From: JAVBLQ01 sp031553435
GTDB taxonomy: Bacteria > Bacteroidota > Bacteroidia > Bacteroidales > Azobacteroidaceae
NCBI GenBank assembly: GCA_031553435.1
Contig: JAVBLQ010000148.1
Location: forward strand, 1 to 22,141
Length of the DNA: 22,141 nucleotides
Reading direction: 5' to 3'
Part shown: piece by piece, positions 8,125 through 14,943 of the stretch
Numbering within the stretch: the first letter of the stretch is position 1
Layout: every line of letters starts with the position of its first letter
Made by a program: the position numbers and the translations under genes
The notes under the pieces: generated by a model
Told to the model about the DNA's origin: nothing
Database searches by the model: none
The model's input: the letters and a program-made list of their open reading frames with translations, nothing else

Positions 8125-10185
8125 TCATCTGACAATTGTTTTGGCAGAGTAATTCTTCATGCTGTCATTTATTTTTACGATATAAATTCCCTGAGAGATG
8201 ACAATATCTTTCTTTGTGCCGGATAATGTTCCTTTGGAAATCAACATACCGGATATGTTATAAATTTCAAAAGCGGCTGAAATATCTGAATCTGAAAGGA
8301 TCGTAATCTTTCCCTGTTCAGAATGAACAGAATACCTGTCCATTTGTCTGGTTTCAGCTGTTTCGATATTTGTTCCGATATATTCTTTCCCAAACAATTG
8401 CCATTTCAGCAACTGGCTGTCGGAGCTTCCGTTATTGTCTTCCACATCAAGTAGAAATTTGGTAAACGGCATTTTATTATCAATGTTGAATTGTATGGTA
8501 GTGTATCTGCCCGGGAAAGTAAATTCAACGCGTCTGTCTAATTCAATCCAGCCTGATTCTTCATTAAATCCGTTGAATGTCCATTTCCTCGGATCACGAT
8601 CGGGAAATGCATCTGCGGTAGTCAGCGTATATGAGTCTAACTGATATGCTTTATCCAATTTTACTTCTACATAATATTGTTTGGCGCCGCTCATGTAATA
8701 TTTACTATTTAATTTGCGGTTGAACAAATTATAGAATTGTTCCGACCAACCTGACCCGGATGCTCCTTCCGGATATCCTGATATGTTGGTATTCATGTTT
8801 ATTCCCTCGGTAATATCTTGTGGAAAGGTTTTCCCATCTGTATTTGCAATATAGGGAACACCAAACAATTGCCATTCTGCTACATTAATATCTGTACTTC
8901 CTTTTGCCGTCAGGCGATAATATTGTGCGGATTGTGCGGCGGCATCTCCATACGATCTGTTGATGGTGAATAAATATCCGGCAGACAAATCAGTCGAAGT
9001 GCTTGGGGTAATGCTTTTCCATGTGTTGCCATCGACAGATGATTCCAATGTCCATTTAGTCACATCTTCCGAAGAGTTTATTCCTGCGGAAAATAAGTAT
9101 CCTGTCAGAAAAACCGGTTCTTTGCATTTGGCAATAATCTGAGTAGATGTTACTCCGGAAACTTGATAAATCGTATATTCGTCGTTATCTGTCAGATAAG
9201 ATACTGTGGAATTATTGTGTTGAGCTGTAATCTCTGCTTCATCCGTAAAATCCGAGACAAAAGCAACTTTTTCTACTTCCGGTTTAGAAATAGATTCTGT
9301 CGTTTTATGTATTTCGAATTTATCCAGATTAGGGCCATCATCGTTGTGTGTCCCGAAAGTTATTTTATTTTTCCCTTTATCCAGATAAATTAAAGTGGAA
9401 ACTACGGAAGGGGGAGCATCATTCCAGTTTGGTGAATCTTTCGTTCTTATAATTGACTTTTTGTATTGATTGACTTTGATGGATAATGCACGACTGGAAC
9501 CCATGGAATATACTTTAAGTTCATAAGTGCCTTCGTCTGGTATTTCAATATCAGTGAATTGCAGGTAAGATTTTGCACTCTGGTTAAAGTCGCCGATATA
9601 TTTACCCCCGGACAATCCGCTAATGGTTGATCCATCCAAAGGTTTGACTTTCAGGGATCCGAACAAACGCGCCTTTTCTGCTTCAAGGAGAATTGGAAAT
9701 TCTCCGGGCTGAGGTGTTGTCAGGATTTCAAACTTATCCATATTCGGGCCTCCTTGTCCGGAAGGATGGGGAGTTATTTTAATCGTGTTTTTCCCTTTAT
9801 TCAGATAAACATAAGTGCTCATTGTTCCAACCGGAGGAGCATTCCAATCGGAGGTAGAATTCACAGCGATTGAAATTACTTCGGATAAGTCATTGGCTTT
9901 TATGGCGATAGAACGTGCGCCCACACAGGTATAGTAAGTCTTAAACTCATACGTTCCTTCCTTTATTATCTCAACACCGGTAAATGTGATTGCACTTCCG
10001 GCATCATTATCTCCGACATAAGCATTGCCGGAAAAACCGTTCACAGATTTTACTTTTGCCGGAGCGGTTAATGTACCGGCCTCAGCTTCAAGAGATACAA
10101 CCACATCCTGGGCTTTTAATATTGGCGTTAATAGCAATGACAAAAAGCCCGGAAGTAATATTTTCAATGGGTTTATCAGATTCAT
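8125..10185 (-). CDS. Non-catalytic multi-CBM protein (two CBM6/35-like, two discoidin-like) with T9SS tail
   Basis: A 686-residue protein with a signal peptide at 1-25. Two related beta-sandwich modules follow at about 28-155 and 165-293. Both have an EAE motif near the start (LEAEAG, LEAEKA), an EGTYE(F/L)K strand, and a closing YLxKGKN and GPNxDKFEI, the pattern of CBM6/CBM35 modules. Residues about 300-445 and 455-603 look like two F5/8 type C (discoidin) modules, each closing with a K/EWQLFG strand. Residues about 610-686 are a T9SS sorting domain ending in SQGIYIVKI and YSAKTIVR. No region resembles a glycosidase, lyase or esterase, so it is probably a secreted or surface-held glycan-binding protein. 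It could concentrate substrate for the exported GH3, GH97 and esterase. The start matches a hydrophobic leader and lies just left of the heptamer array. Domain families are assigned by motif only. Confidence 0.8.
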   Translation of the reverse strand: MNLINPLKILLPGFLSLLLTPILKAQDVVVSLEAEAGTLTAPAKVKSVNGFSGNAYVGDNDAGSAITFTGVEIIKEGTYEFKTYYTCVGARSIAIKANDLSEVISIAVNSTSDWNAPPVGTMSTYVYLNKGKNTIKITPHPSGQGGPNMDKFEILTTPQPGEFPILLEAEKARLFGSLKVKPLDGSTISGLSGGKYIGDFNQSAKSYLQFTDIEIPDEGTYELKVYSMGSSRALSIKVNQYKKSIIRTKDSPNWNDAPPSVVSTLIYLDKGKNKITFGTHNDDGPNLDKFEIHKTTESISKPEVEKVAFVSDFTDEAEITAQHNNSTVSYLTDNDEYTIYQVSGVTSTQIIAKCKEPVFLTGYLFSAGINSSEDVTKWTLESSVDGNTWKSITPSTSTDLSAGYLFTINRSYGDAAAQSAQYYRLTAKGSTDINVAEWQLFGVPYIANTDGKTFPQDITEGINMNTNISGYPEGASGSGWSEQFYNLFNRKLNSKYYMSGAKQYYVEVKLDKAYQLDSYTLTTADAFPDRDPRKWTFNGFNEESGWIELDRRVEFTFPGRYTTIQFNIDNKMPFTKFLLDVEDNNGSSDSQLLKWQLFGKEYIGTNIETAETRQMDRYSVHSEQGKITILSDSDISAAFEIYNISGMLISKGTLSGTKKDIVISQGIYIVKINDSMKNYSAKTIVR

Positions 10186-10201
10186 TGTTTTTTATTATTT
10201 T

Positions 10202-10343
10202 AGTTACGAGTTACAGGTTACGAGTTACAGGTTACGAGTTACAAGTTACGAGTTACAGGTTACGAGTTACGAGTTACAGGTTACGAGTTACAAGTTACGA
10301 GTCTATTGAGTTACTTGTAACCTGTAACTCGTAACCCGTAACT
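10202..10343. repeat. Array of 14 tandem heptamers followed by an inverted copy
   Basis: From 10202 to 10299 the plus strand holds fourteen 7-bp units in perfect register, all of the form (A/G)GTTAC(A/G): AGTTACG, AGTTACA or GGTTACG. After a short break, 10313-10343 holds about four units in the opposite orientation, running into the GH31 stop codon at 10342-10344. A 19-nt segment at 10317-10335 is a perfect reverse complement of several places in the array, such as 10203-10221. The array fills most of the 156-nt gap between GH31 and the multi-CBM gene. It has no unique spacers, so it is not a CRISPR. Copy number could vary by slippage, and the transcript would form alternative hairpins. Confidence 0.92.
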
Positions 10344-12507
10344 ATTTTACATTAATTTGGATTCCTTTTTGCAGCGTTCCGTTTCCTTTGTAAACTTTAC
10401 CGTTAAGAAGGATTTCTACATTGATGTTTTTGATTTCCTTGTCAACTTTTCTTTTACCTTCTTTGCCTGACAGTTTTACATTTACTGTATTGCCTGTTTT
10501 TTCAGCGGTGAAGTTCATCAAGGCATAATCTCCGCATTGGAACGCCCATCCGTCGCCGGCATCAGTATAGAGCTGACCTTTTGCTTTTCCTTGTTCATCG
10601 AGACAAACAATCAGCGTAAGAGGATCAAATGAATTTTCATTTGTATTTTGAATAATTTTTCCGGCAGGTATTATGCTTCCGCCTTTTACTTTTAATTTTG
10701 CCTGATATTTATCGGATAAATCTCCATCTATCAAACTCAATTCTTCCCAGATGCCTGATGGAAGTGTGGGATTTTTTGAAAATGCAGGAATTACCAGAAG
10801 ATTTTCACCCATTAAAAAGGCTTCTTGTTCATTTCTTAATCTCATATCCTGAGGATTAGCAAAGAAAACTGGAGCCATTAACGGCATACCGGTTTGTGAT
10901 GCATCATAAAATAAAGTGTAGATATAAGGAATTAAACGATAACGGCGTTCCAGCGCAATGCGTGATGTTTTTTCAATGGCTTCGCCAAAAGCCCAGGGTT
11001 CTTTATCATTTGTCCCGGCACAGGCATGTCCACGAACGAAAGGCATGAATACGCCGAATCCTAACCAGTTTGCCCACAAATCGCCATCTGTATTATTCAG
11101 GAATCCACCTATATCCGGGCCATTATACGGTTGTCCTGACAAACCTAATGTGATAGACATCGGGACAGAAAGTTTCATTTGTTCGGTACTTGCCCAGTTG
11201 TCGCCAGTCCATGTAGCAGCATAACGTTGTCCGCCAAGTAAATTAGCACGGGTAAGGATGAAAGCGCGTTTGTCCGGATTCACTGCCATAATTCCATCAA
11301 GAGAAGCTTCGACCATCAAGCGTCCATAAGCATTGTGATAAAGTAAATGTGGTCCGGCTGGCAAATTGCCTCCACCTTTGTGAGGCGTGTCATAAGGCAT
11401 TGTTCCCAAACGTTGACTTTCCGGCAATTCATTATCATTAACCGCAGGTTCGTTCATATCGTTCCAGATTCCGTCCATTCCTTTGGCAAGGAAATCTTTG
11501 TAAAGACCTGCCCACCATTTTCTGACATCAGGGCGTGTAAAGTCAGGAAATACACAATCGCCGGGCCATACTTTTCCTACATAATTTTCGCCGTTTGGTT
11601 TTTTAACCCATACATTATTGGCTGTTCCTGATTGATATATGCTGTAGTTCGGATCTAATTTTGCTCCCGGGTCAATCATGTAAACCGCACGGAATCCTTT
11701 TTTATGTAAATCATCATTCAATGCTCTCGGATCGGGGAAGTTTTGTTGATTGAATGTAAAAATCCGGTATCCATCCATATAATCGATATCCATCCAAATC
11801 ACATCACATGGAATATTTTTGGCTCTGAATGTTTCGGCTATTTCGCGGACTTTTGCTTCCGTACCATACGAAAAACGGCATTGATGGTAGCCTAAAGTCC
11901 AACGCGCCGGCATTTTGATTGTTCCTGTCATTTCGGCCAATCCTTTTAATACGGCTTGGGGAGATTCTCTGTCAATGATATAGACTCGGAAAAGCGCTCC
12001 TTCTGTATTAAATTGAATTTCGTCGGAGTAGGTATAAAGTTCTGATTTCCATGTTGTGTCGAAAATGATTCCAAAAGCAGTACCATCAGTTCTTACTCCC
12101 ATCACCCAGGGATGAGTTTGATAAAGCCGTTTTCCTCCATCAACACCATAAGCGCCTGTATCTGTATTCCATAATTTGATGTATTGTCCGTTGCGCAGAA
12201 GGGGGCCTGTTACTTCACCTCCACCATACAAACTAATGGTTCCGGATAGTTTTAATGAGGCGTTTGCTTTATTATTGACCAATGTGAATTCCGGAGTTAA
12301 TGACCAATTAGCAGGTACAGTACCTTTTGCTACAGGTTCTTCTTTCAGTATCAATGATGGTGTTTTACTTTGATCGAATCCGGCAGGAATAAATTCGACA
12401 ATCCTGTCTCCCACCAAAGTTGTTTTTTGTATGGATACTTTCTGTGCATTGATATTCACAATGCAGAAAAGTGCAACGAATAATGATATTAAACTTTTAA
12501 GATTCAT
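10342..12507 (-). CDS. GH31 family alpha-glucosidase-like enzyme, probably periplasmic
   Basis: A 721-residue protein with a type I signal peptide at 1-21 (ending NINA-QK). An N-terminal beta domain spans about 22-195. The GH31 barrel spans about 196-530, with DVIWMDIDYMDGYRIFTF at 235-252. The catalytic nucleophile is Asp350 in GIWNDMNEP, the acid/base is Asp436 in ATWTGDNWAS, and the family motif GPDIGGF lies at 463-469. C-terminal beta domains follow. The WNDMNEP form of the nucleophile motif is typical of alpha-glucosidases and related transglucosylases, rather than alpha-xylosidases. There is no T9SS tail and no lipobox, unlike its neighbours, so it most likely acts in the periplasm on imported oligosaccharides. 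It starts 24 nt after the GH76 stop, suggesting co-transcription. The stop codon lies inside the inverted end of the heptamer array. Confidence 0.94.
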   Translation of the reverse strand: MNLKSLISLFVALFCIVNINAQKVSIQKTTLVGDRIVEFIPAGFDQSKTPSLILKEEPVAKGTVPANWSLTPEFTLVNNKANASLKLSGTISLYGGGEVTGPLLRNGQYIKLWNTDTGAYGVDGGKRLYQTHPWVMGVRTDGTAFGIIFDTTWKSELYTYSDEIQFNTEGALFRVYIIDRESPQAVLKGLAEMTGTIKMPARWTLGYHQCRFSYGTEAKVREIAETFRAKNIPCDVIWMDIDYMDGYRIFTFNQQNFPDPRALNDDLHKKGFRAVYMIDPGAKLDPNYSIYQSGTANNVWVKKPNGENYVGKVWPGDCVFPDFTRPDVRKWWAGLYKDFLAKGMDGIWNDMNEPAVNDNELPESQRLGTMPYDTPHKGGGNLPAGPHLLYHNAYGRLMVEASLDGIMAVNPDKRAFILTRANLLGGQRYAATWTGDNWASTEQMKLSVPMSITLGLSGQPYNGPDIGGFLNNTDGDLWANWLGFGVFMPFVRGHACAGTNDKEPWAFGEAIEKTSRIALERRYRLIPYIYTLFYDASQTGMPLMAPVFFANPQDMRLRNEQEAFLMGENLLVIPAFSKNPTLPSGIWEELSLIDGDLSDKYQAKLKVKGGSIIPAGKIIQNTNENSFDPLTLIVCLDEQGKAKGQLYTDAGDGWAFQCGDYALMNFTAEKTGNTVNVKLSGKEGKRKVDKEIKNINVEILLNGKVYKGNGTLQKGIQINVK

Positions 12508-12531
12508 AATTATATGATATTTGATTGATTT

Positions 12532-13740
12532 TTATTGCAGAGAAGCCATCCTTGCATACATTTCAATGATTGCGCCCTGTGTCTTGATATCTTTTTCCGT
12601 ATCAGTAGTCCTGCCGCTGAGGTCTGAATTAAACAATCCGGTTTGAGTATCGCGTGCATATTTCCAGGCGCAGTCAAGGGATTGTTTGAAAGAAGTGATA
12701 TACTTATTGTCTTTATCGACCAAATACAATTCAGCAAAGCCACGTAACATTATGGCATTAAACCACAAATCTCCTTTCCGGAGTATAGTAATGGTTTCTC
12801 CTGTTGGCGGTGTATATCTTTCAAAGAAATAGTTATGTGCAGATTCTGCTATGCGTTTTGCATCGGTTAAGTAGTTTTCACTTTGGGTTGCATTATACAA
12901 AAGCACAGCAGCCTGCATCATTTGTCCTGAATTATAGGAGAACTTCGGTTTCTCGATAGTTCCGTTGGTTTTTATATTATCCCAATACAAATAATCTGCG
13001 GGATCTTGCAGGTTATCTTTAGTCCATTTATATAATTCTTTGGCAGTGTCCAGGTAGGAATTTTCTTTAGTGGTCGAATAAAGTTTGGCAGCAAAAACGG
13101 CAACCGGAGCATTTGAACAAGTGTTTTTACTGTTTTTTTCTCCTTCTTTCCAATAAATACCTCCACCCAATACATTGTCTTTACCACTCATGAGGAATGT
13201 CCAGATTGTTTTTGCTTTGTCTAAATACCATGTATCTCCTGTTTTGTCATACAATTCGACTAAATCGATACCGAACCAAACGTTGTCGTCATAATACCGG
13301 TCGTCGTGACTGTTTGGAAAACAAGCATAAGCATCCGGTTTTTTACTTGTATTGTAATAAATTTCAAGTCCATCTACTATTTTGCTTTTGTATTTCCGCT
13401 CAAAGTCATTAACTGAGGGAATCCTTTGATAAAGCATGTTATAAGCTGAGAATACGGAGCCATATCCCCAAGCGAAAGTGTATCCCAAATCGTAGGGATA
13501 GCTATTCATATTTGTATCGGTAGCTTTTATATTCGGATATTTATCGTACATGATTTTCCTGTTGTTGTTCCAATACAAATCAAATATTTTATCGAATGTA
13601 GCTTCTGCCTTTTTGATATAGATTGTATCTATTCCAGACTTTTGAGGTGGTTTTATCGGTTCGATATCCGGTTGATCATCTTCGGAACAACTGTAGAATG
13701 CCAGGGCAATCAGTAATAGTAAGATGTAATTTTTTTTCAT
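12532..13740 (-). CDS. GH76 family lipoprotein (alpha-1,6-mannanase-like)
   Basis: A 402-residue lipoprotein. The start is set at 13740 because this gives a proper lipoprotein signal (MKKNYILL to FYSC, Cys18). The upstream in-frame ATG at 13803 would add 21 residues ahead of the leader and lie in the inverted repeat. The mature part is a single alpha-helical toroid. It contains YYDDNVWFGID with the paired Asp151-Asp152 that is the catalytic hallmark of GH76, followed by GGGIYWKEGEKNSKNTCSNAP, also typical of the family (about 192-212). Characterised GH76 enzymes are mainly endo-alpha-1,6-mannanases. As a lipoprotein it probably sits on the outer surface next to SusCDE and makes the first cuts. 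The acidic residues just after Cys18 (SEDDQPD) fit a surface-export signal. Substrate identity is uncertain because no alpha-mannosidase accompanies it here. Confidence 0.88.
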   Translation of the reverse strand: MKKNYILLLLIALAFYSCSEDDQPDIEPIKPPQKSGIDTIYIKKAEATFDKIFDLYWNNNRKIMYDKYPNIKATDTNMNSYPYDLGYTFAWGYGSVFSAYNMLYQRIPSVNDFERKYKSKIVDGLEIYYNTSKKPDAYACFPNSHDDRYYDDNVWFGIDLVELYDKTGDTWYLDKAKTIWTFLMSGKDNVLGGGIYWKEGEKNSKNTCSNAPVAVFAAKLYSTTKENSYLDTAKELYKWTKDNLQDPADYLYWDNIKTNGTIEKPKFSYNSGQMMQAAVLLYNATQSENYLTDAKRIAESAHNYFFERYTPPTGETITILRKGDLWFNAIMLRGFAELYLVDKDNKYITSFKQSLDCAWKYARDTQTGLFNSDLSGRTTDTEKDIKTQGAIIEMYARMASLQ

Positions 13741-13773
13741 TTTATTGAGGATAATGAGATTTATGTTGGTATA

Positions 13774-13813
13774 AAAGTGAAAGGTGAGAGAAGTAAGCTT
13801 CACCTTTCACTTT
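13774..13813. repeat. 14-bp perfect inverted repeat at the SusE-GH76 junction
   Basis: Arms AAAGTGAAAGGTGA (13774-13787) and its reverse complement (13800-13813) are separated by 12 nt. The left side can be read as heptamers AGTGAAA, GGTGAGA, GAAGTAA from 13776. It lies in the 81-nt gap between the SusE-like stop codon (13822-13824) and the GH76 start. In the transcript it forms a stem without a following U-run in the direction of transcription, so a mid-operon stabiliser or processing site is more likely than a full terminator. Confidence 0.8.
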
Positions 13814-13821
13814 CACATAGT

Positions 13822-14919
13822 TTATTGTTTCACAAAATGTATTTTATTTTTTTCCGTATCGAGTGTAATTCTATAAGTACCGGCTTGATCGGCGGTGATT
13901 TTCCATTTGAGATCCGGATCACCAACATAGACTTGAGTATCGGTACTTGTGATGGAACCGTCGGCTACCATTGGCCTGAAAGTGGCTCCTTCCCATCTTT
14001 TTTCCGTCAATATTTTCATTTCACCCTGTTTCAGACTTGTCAGAACGGTAAATATGGCTGGATTGGCGGCATCGGACGTCATTACCACAGCATTATCAGT
14101 ACTCCATCCGGCCGAAGTTGCATCACCTACTAAATAGAGGTTTTGATACTTGACTGGTTTCACCCAGATTTTCATTTCTTTCAAGGAGAGTGATATGGAG
14201 TATGTTCCTTCGGTATTAACCCTGAAATAATTATCCGGTTCAGCATCTGTAGTCCTCTTCACCAACAAGGAGTCTTCTGCTCCCTTGTTCAAAGAAGGCA
14301 ACATGGATTCCAGGCTGTATATGAATTTATATTCTCCCCGCTTCAGGGTTCCTTTCCAATTATATACCCTTCCGTTCGACACTTCATTCAATTTGATGGC
14401 TTTACTCATATCCATGCCTGCATCTGTTGCGCTACCCAACATGTATAGCGGTACTGATTGCAGGATGTAAGTCTGAACTACTACTTGTTGGATAGCAATT
14501 TCCGGATACTCGAATTTCGGACCGATTACTTTTGCACAAATCCGTCCTTCAATAGTAGTTTCCTGTCCGGCAATGCCGCCCCATTTATCTACTATGTAGG
14601 TGTATAACTGTTCTGTGGTGAAACTGACGGAATAAGTGCCATCTTCTGCTATGATGGGTTCAATGGCTGTTTCAAAATCATCACCGGCTTTGTCTAGCCT
14701 GAATATGTACATGAAAGTATATTCAGGGCCGATTTCAGTAGCTTTTGTCCATGTAAAAGTCAGCACTTCTTCATCCGGTTTACTTTGATCCAATATGATT
14801 TTTTCGGCTGAAGGTGTGAGTTTCAATTGGTCGCGCACAGGAGCCTCATCATCATTATTATCACATCCCCAAAAGGATAGCGCCAAACAACAGATTAATA
14901 ATTTATATATTGTTTTCAT
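13822..14919 (-). CDS. SusE-like outer-membrane glycan-binding lipoprotein
   Basis: A 365-residue lipoprotein with leader MKTIYKLLICC and lipobox SFWGC (Cys19), followed by an acidic stretch (DNNDDE) typical of surface-exposed lipoproteins. Residues about 30-135 match the SusE N-terminal Ig-like domain (TFTWTKATEIGPEYTFMY). Two SusE/F carbohydrate-binding modules follow at about 155-256 (PLYMLGSATDAG) and 258-365 (NLYLVGDATSAGWS). Its position directly after susD (24 nt gap) is the usual place for a surface glycan-binding protein. It should hold the polymer close to the SusCD transporter. Its C-terminal modules belong to the same fold family as those in the two genes at the left end of the window, though they are clearly diverged from them. 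Confidence 0.9.
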   Translation of the reverse strand: MKTIYKLLICCLALSFWGCDNNDDEAPVRDQLKLTPSAEKIILDQSKPDEEVLTFTWTKATEIGPEYTFMYIFRLDKAGDDFETAIEPIIAEDGTYSVSFTTEQLYTYIVDKWGGIAGQETTIEGRICAKVIGPKFEYPEIAIQQVVVQTYILQSVPLYMLGSATDAGMDMSKAIKLNEVSNGRVYNWKGTLKRGEYKFIYSLESMLPSLNKGAEDSLLVKRTTDAEPDNYFRVNTEGTYSISLSLKEMKIWVKPVKYQNLYLVGDATSAGWSTDNAVVMTSDAANPAIFTVLTSLKQGEMKILTEKRWEGATFRPMVADGSITSTDTQVYVGDPDLKWKITADQAGTYRITLDTEKNKIHFVKQ

Positions 14920-14943
14920 CTTTTTATTGTATTAAATTATGAA

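Noticed and set aside
10202..10343. CRISPR-like array
   Set aside because: Units are 7 bp with no unique spacers between them and no cas genes nearby; it is a simple tandem repeat with an inverted copy.
12532..13803. Longer GH76 start at 13803
   Set aside because: The extra 21 residues are encoded by the inverted repeat and lie ahead of a complete lipoprotein signal starting at 13740.
13774..13813. Rho-independent terminator after the SusE-like gene
   Set aside because: The stem is AT-rich and lacks a U-run on the transcript side; the downstream genes continue the locus, so full termination is unlikely.
13777..14133. 118-codon plus-strand frame antisense to the SusE-like gene
   Set aside because: It lies opposite a well-supported coding region and its translation shows no family features.
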